64,000 nt of DNA from Acanthosepion esculentum (Eukaryota > Mollusca > Cephalopoda > Sepiida > Sepiidae), in assembly GCA_964036315.1 (NCBI GenBank), contig CAXIWW010000817.1, positions 8,219,501 to 8,283,500 of the forward strand, given 5' to 3'. The position numbers were made by a program, and so were the translations under genes. Position 1 is the stretch's first letter. Every line of letters begins with the position of its first letter. Below the pieces are notes generated by a model. The model was not told the DNA's origin and made no database searches. It saw only the letters and a program-made list of their open reading frames with translations. Positions 59,801-64,000 of the stretch are shown here, one piece after another.

Positions 59801-62800
59801 TCGTCTTCATGGGACTTTCTGGGACTGGGGGTCGTCTGCATGGGTCTTTCTGGTACAATCTCCTTGGTGCGGTGTCGTCTGCGTGGGATTTTGTAGTACT
59901 GGGGGTCGTCTGCGTGGGACTTTCTGGGACTGGGGGTTGTCTGCGTGGGACTTCCTGGGACTGTCTCCTGGGTGGGGTGTCGTCTGCGTGGGACTTTCTG
60001 GGACTGGGGGTCGTCTGCGTGGGTCTTTCTTGGACTGGGGGTCTTCTGCGTGGGACTTTCTGGGAGTGTCTCCTGGGTGGGTGTCGTCTGTTTGGGACTT
60101 TCTGGGACTGTCTCCTGGGTGGGGTTCGTCTGCGTGGGACTTTCTAGGACTGTCTCCTGACTGGGGTCGTCTGCATGGGACTTCCTAGGACTGGGGGTCG
60201 TCTGCGTGGGACTTTCTGGGACTGTCTCCTGGGTCTGTGGTCGTCTGCGTGGGACTTTCTTGGACTGTCTCCTGGGTGGGGGTAGTCTGCGTGGGACTTT
60301 CTTGGACTGTCTCCTGGGTGGAAGGTTGTCTGCGTGGGATATCTGGGACAGTCTCCTGGGTGGGGGGTCGTCTGCATGGGTCTTTCTGGGACAGGGGATC
60401 GTCTGCGTGGGTCTTTCTTGGATTCTCCTGGGTGAGGGGTCTTCTGCGTGGGACATTCTGGGACTGGAGGTCGTCTGCGTGGGTCTTTCTGAGACTGTCT
60501 CCTTTTTGGGGGCTCGTCTCCGTGGGACTTTCTGGGAATGTCTCCTGCGTGGGGGGTCGTCTGCGTGGGACTTTCAGGGCCTGGGTGTCGTCTGCGTGGG
60601 ACTTTCTGTGACTGTCACCTTGGTGGGGGTCGTCTGAGTGTGACTTTCTGGGACTGGGTGTCGTCTGCGTGGGACTTTCTGGGACTGACTCCTGGGTGGG
60701 GGGTCGTCTGCGTGGGACTTTCTGGCACTGTCTCCTGGGTGGGTGTCGTCTGCGTGGGATTTTCTGGGGCTGTCTCCTGTCTGGGGGTCGTCTGCGTGGG
60801 ACTTTCTTGGACTGGGGGTCGTCATTGTGGGACTTTCTGGGACTGTCTCGTTGGTGGGGGTCGTCTGCTTGGGATATCTAGGACTGTCTCCTGGGTGGGG
60901 GGTCGTGTTCATGTGACTTTCTGGGACTGGGGGTCTTTTGCGTGGGACTTTCAGGGACTGTCTCCTGCGTGGGGGGTCGTCTGCGTGGGACTTTCATGGA
61001 CTGGGTGTCGTCTGCGTGGGACTTTCTGTGACTGTCACCTTGGTGGGGGTCGTCTGTGTGTGACTTTCTGGGACTGGGGGTCGTCTGCGTGGGACTTTCT
61101 GGGACTGTCTCCTGGGTGGGGTGTCGTCTGCGTGGGACTTTCTGGGACTGTCTCCTGGGTGGGGGGTCGTCTGCGTGGGACTTTCTGGGACTGTCTCCTG
61201 GGTGGGGGTCGTCTGCGTGGGATTTTCTGGGGCTGTCTCCTGTCTGGGGGTCGTCTGCGTGGGACTTTCTTGGACTGGGGGTCGTCAGCGTGGGACTTTC
61301 TGGGACTGTCTCCTGGGTGGGCGTCGTCTGCGTGGGATATCTAGGACTGTCTCCTGGGTGGGGGGTCGTCTTCATGTGACTTTCTGGGACTGGGGGTCTT
61401 TTGCGTGGGACTTTCTGGGACTGTCTCCTGCGTGGGGGGTCGTCTGCGTGGGACTTTCATGGACTGGGTGTCGTCTGCGTGGGACTTTCTGTGACTGTCA
61501 CCTTGGTGGGGGTCGTCTGTGTGTGACTTTCTGGGACTGGGGGTCGTCTGCGTGGGACTTTCTGGGACTGTCTCCTGGGTGGGGTGTCGTCTGCGTGGGA
61601 CTTTCTGGGACTGTCTCCTGGGTGGGGGGTCGTCTGCGTGGGACTTTCTGGGACTGTCTCCTGGGTGGGGGTCGTCTGCGTGGGATTTTCTGGGGCTGTC
61701 TCCTGTCTGGGGGTCGTCTGCGTGGGACTTTCTTGGACTGGGGGTCGTCAGCGTGGGACTTTCTGGGACTGTCTCCTGGGTGGGCGTCGTCTGCGTGGGA
61801 TATCTAGGACTGTCTCCTGGGTGGGGGGTCGTGTTCATGGGACTTTCTGGGACTGGGGGTCTTTTGCGTGGGACTTTCTGGGACTGTCTCCTGCGTGGGG
61901 GGTCGTCTGCGTGGGACTTTCATGGACTGGGTGTCGTCTGCGTGGGACTTTCTGGGACTGTCTCCTGGGTGGTGGTCGTCTGCGTGGGACTTTCTGGGAC
62001 TGAAGGTCGTCTGCGTGGGACTTTCTGGGACTGTCTCCTGGGTGGGGGGTCGTCTGCGTGGGAATTTCTGGGATTGTCTCCTGGGCGGGTGTTCGTCTGC
62101 GTGGGATTTTCTGGGATTGGGGGTCGTCTGCGTGGGACTTGCTGGGACACTCTCCTGTCTGGGGGTCGTCTGCGTGGGACTTTCTGGGACTGGCTCCTGG
62201 GTGTGGGGTCGTCTGGGTGGGATATCTAGGACTGTCTCCTGGGTGGGGTGTCGTCTTCATGGGTCTTTCTGGTACAATCTCCTTGGTGCGGTGTCGTCTG
62301 CGTGGGATTTTGTAGGACTGGGGGTCGTCTGCGTGGGACTTTCTGGTACAATCTCCATGGTGCGGTGTCGTCTGCGTGGGATTTTGTAGGACTGGGGGTC
62401 GACTGCGTGGAACTTTCTGGCACTGGGGGTTGTCTGCGTGAGACTTCCTGGGACTGTCTCCTGGGTGGGGTGTCGTCTGCGTGGGACTTTCTGGGACTGG
62501 GGGTCCTCTGCGTGGGTCTTTCTTGGACTGGGGGTCTTCTGCGTGGGACTTTCTGGGAGTGTCTCCTGGGTGGGTGTCGTCTGCGTGGGACTTTCTAGGA
62601 CTGTCTCCTGACTGGGGTCGTCTGCATGGGACTTCCTAGGACTGAGGGTCGTCTGCGTGGGACTTTCTGGGACTGTCTCCTGGGTCTGTGGTCGTCTGCG
62701 TGGGACTTTCTGGGACTGGCTCCTGGGTGTGGGGTCGTCTGGGTGGGATATCTAGGACTGTCTCCTGGGTGGGGTGTCGTCTTCATGGGTCTTTCTGGTA

Positions 62801-64000
62801 CAATCTCCTTGGTGCGGTGTCATCTGCGTGGGATTTTGTAGGACTGGGGGTCGTCTGCGTGGGACTTTCTGGGACTGGGGGTTGTCTGCGTGGGACTTCC
62901 TGGGACTGTCTCCTGGGTGGGGTGTCGTCTGCGTGGGACTTTCTGGGACTGGGGGTCGTCTGCGTGGGTCTTTCTTGGACTGGGGGTCTTCTGCGTGGGA
63001 CTTTCTGGGAGTGTCTCCTGGGTGGGTGTCGTCTGTTTGGGACTTTCTGGGACTGTCTCCTGGGTGGGGTTCGTCTGCGTGGGACTTTCTAGGACTGTCT
63101 CCTGACTGGGATCGTCTGCATGGGACTTCCTAGGACTGGGGGTCGTCTGCGTGGGACTTTCTGGGACTGTCTCCTGGGTCTGTGGTCGTCTGCGTGGGAC
63201 TTTCTTGGACTGTCTCTTGGGTGGGGGTAGTCTGCGTGGGACTTTCTTGGACTGTCTCCTGGGTGGAAGGTTGTCTGCGTGGGATATCTGGGACAGTCTC
63301 CTGGTTGGGGGGTCGTCTGCATGGGTCTTTCTTGGACTGGGGATCGTCTGCGTGGGTCTTTCTTGGATTCTCCTGGGTGAGGGGTCTTCTGCGTGGGACT
63401 TTCTGGGACTGGGCTCGTCTGCGTGGGACTTTCTGGGACTAGGGGTCGTCTGCGTGGGAATTTCTGGGTTTGTCTCCTTGGTGGGGGGCGTCTGCTTGGG
63501 ACTTTCTGGGACTGTGGGTCGTCTCCGTGGGACTTTCTGGGACTGTCTAATGGGTGGGGCTCGTCTGCGTGGGACTTTCTGGGACTGTCTCCTGGGTGGT
63601 GGGTCGTCTGCGTAGGACTTTATGGGACTGTCTCCTTGGTGGGGGGTAGTTTGCGTGGGACTTTCTGGGACTGTCTCCTGGGTGGGGGGTCGTCTGCGTG
63701 GGACTTTCTGGGACTGTCTCCTGGGTGGGTGTTCGTCTGCGTGGGATTTTCTGGGATTGGGGATCGTCTGCGTGGGACTTGCTGGGACACTCTCCTGGCT
63801 GGGAGTCGTCTGCGTGGGACTTTCTGGGACTGTCTCCTGGGTGGGGGGTCGTCTGCGTGGGATATCTAGGACTGTCTCCTGGGTGGTGTGTCGTCTGCAT
63901 GGGACTTTCTGGGACTGAGGGTTGTCTGCATGGGTCTTTCTGGTACAGTCTCCTGCGTGCGGTGTCGTCTGCGTGGGATTTTGTGGGATTGGGGGTCGTC
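53855..64000 (-). repeat. Satellite B array, reverse, continuing past the window
   Basis: The B minisatellite in reverse orientation (TCGTCTGCGTGGGACTTTCT, then GGGACTGTCTCCTGGGTGGG). The plus strand is now G-rich with frequent runs of three to six G. It begins at GATGGGGCGGGGGTTCGTC directly after satellite C and is still running at the window end. Multi-unit duplications are frequent. The block at about 57,776-58,260 recurs at 59,945-60,430 (offset 2,169) and 62,890-63,375 (offset a further 2,945). The marker TCTGGGACTAGGGGTCG lies at 55,741, 58,361 and 63,431. Frames of up to about 375 codons are open in several phases on both strands and are artefacts of the unit. Confidence 0.95.
60500..61837 (-). 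repeat. 463-bp higher-order tandem repeat within satellite B
   Basis: Two nearly identical copies, about 60,912-61,374 and 61,375-61,837, lie at an offset of exactly 463 bp, preceded by a shorter diverged copy from about 60,500. Markers are CTTCATGTGAC/GTTCATGTGAC (about 60,908 and 61,371, with GTTCATGGGAC near 61,834), GGACTGGGTGTCG and the GTCACCTTGG variant. This is a recent local amplification. Confidence 0.87.

Noticed and set aside
53855..64000. Telomeric repeat tract
   Set aside because: The G-rich units are 31-44 bp and contain no run of TTAGGG, TTTAGGG or similar short repeats.

Overview
The window contains no gene I can support. All 64 kb is tandemly repeated satellite or minisatellite DNA from five families, called A to E here. 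Arrays abut directly, with no unique sequence between them. This points to a eukaryotic heterochromatic region, such as pericentromeric, sex-chromosome, B-chromosome or subtelomeric DNA. No coding, rRNA or transposon sequence is present that would identify the organism, and I recognise none of the families by name.

Layout ('+' is the orientation in which each family is first met). Family A+ runs 1-13,875 and A- runs 13,876-27,191. A short A+ stub follows at 27,192-27,280. Then come B+ 27,281-33,578, C+ 33,579-36,320, C- 36,321-40,960, D 40,961-41,413 (itself folded back), E+ 41,414-47,530, E- 47,531-49,794, D 49,795-50,581, C+ 50,582-51,299, C- 51,300-53,854, and B- from 53,855 to the window end. 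Family A is a composite of 22-bp monomers punctuated by a linker of about 165 bp. B is a GC-rich 31-bp repeat with a 43/44-bp variant. C is a 60-bp repeat. D is an AT-rich 396-bp repeat. E is a 73-bp repeat organised as a 219-bp trimer.

The most striking property is symmetry at several scales. From 27.3 kb to the end, the order B, C, C', D, E | E', D, C, C', B' is a palindrome of array order centred near 47,530. Inside it, C folds back on itself twice, near 36,320 and 51,300. Family A is a separate giant inverted repeat centred near 13,875, with arms of about 13 kb that are nearly identical in places. Those arms differ by tandem duplications, insertions and deletions. The array junctions on the two sides of the 47.5-kb axis fall at different points of the monomers, so the symmetry is not one simple mirror copy.

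A second notable result is that the 73-bp E monomer is recognisably related to part of the family A linker, so two apparently separate satellites share ancestry. Many long open frames, up to 850 codons, occur in B and A. They arise because the repeat units lack stop codons and have lengths that are not multiples of three; I reject them as genes. A read-level check is needed to separate true palindromes from assembly fold-backs, although differences between the arms of A argue against a trivial artefact.
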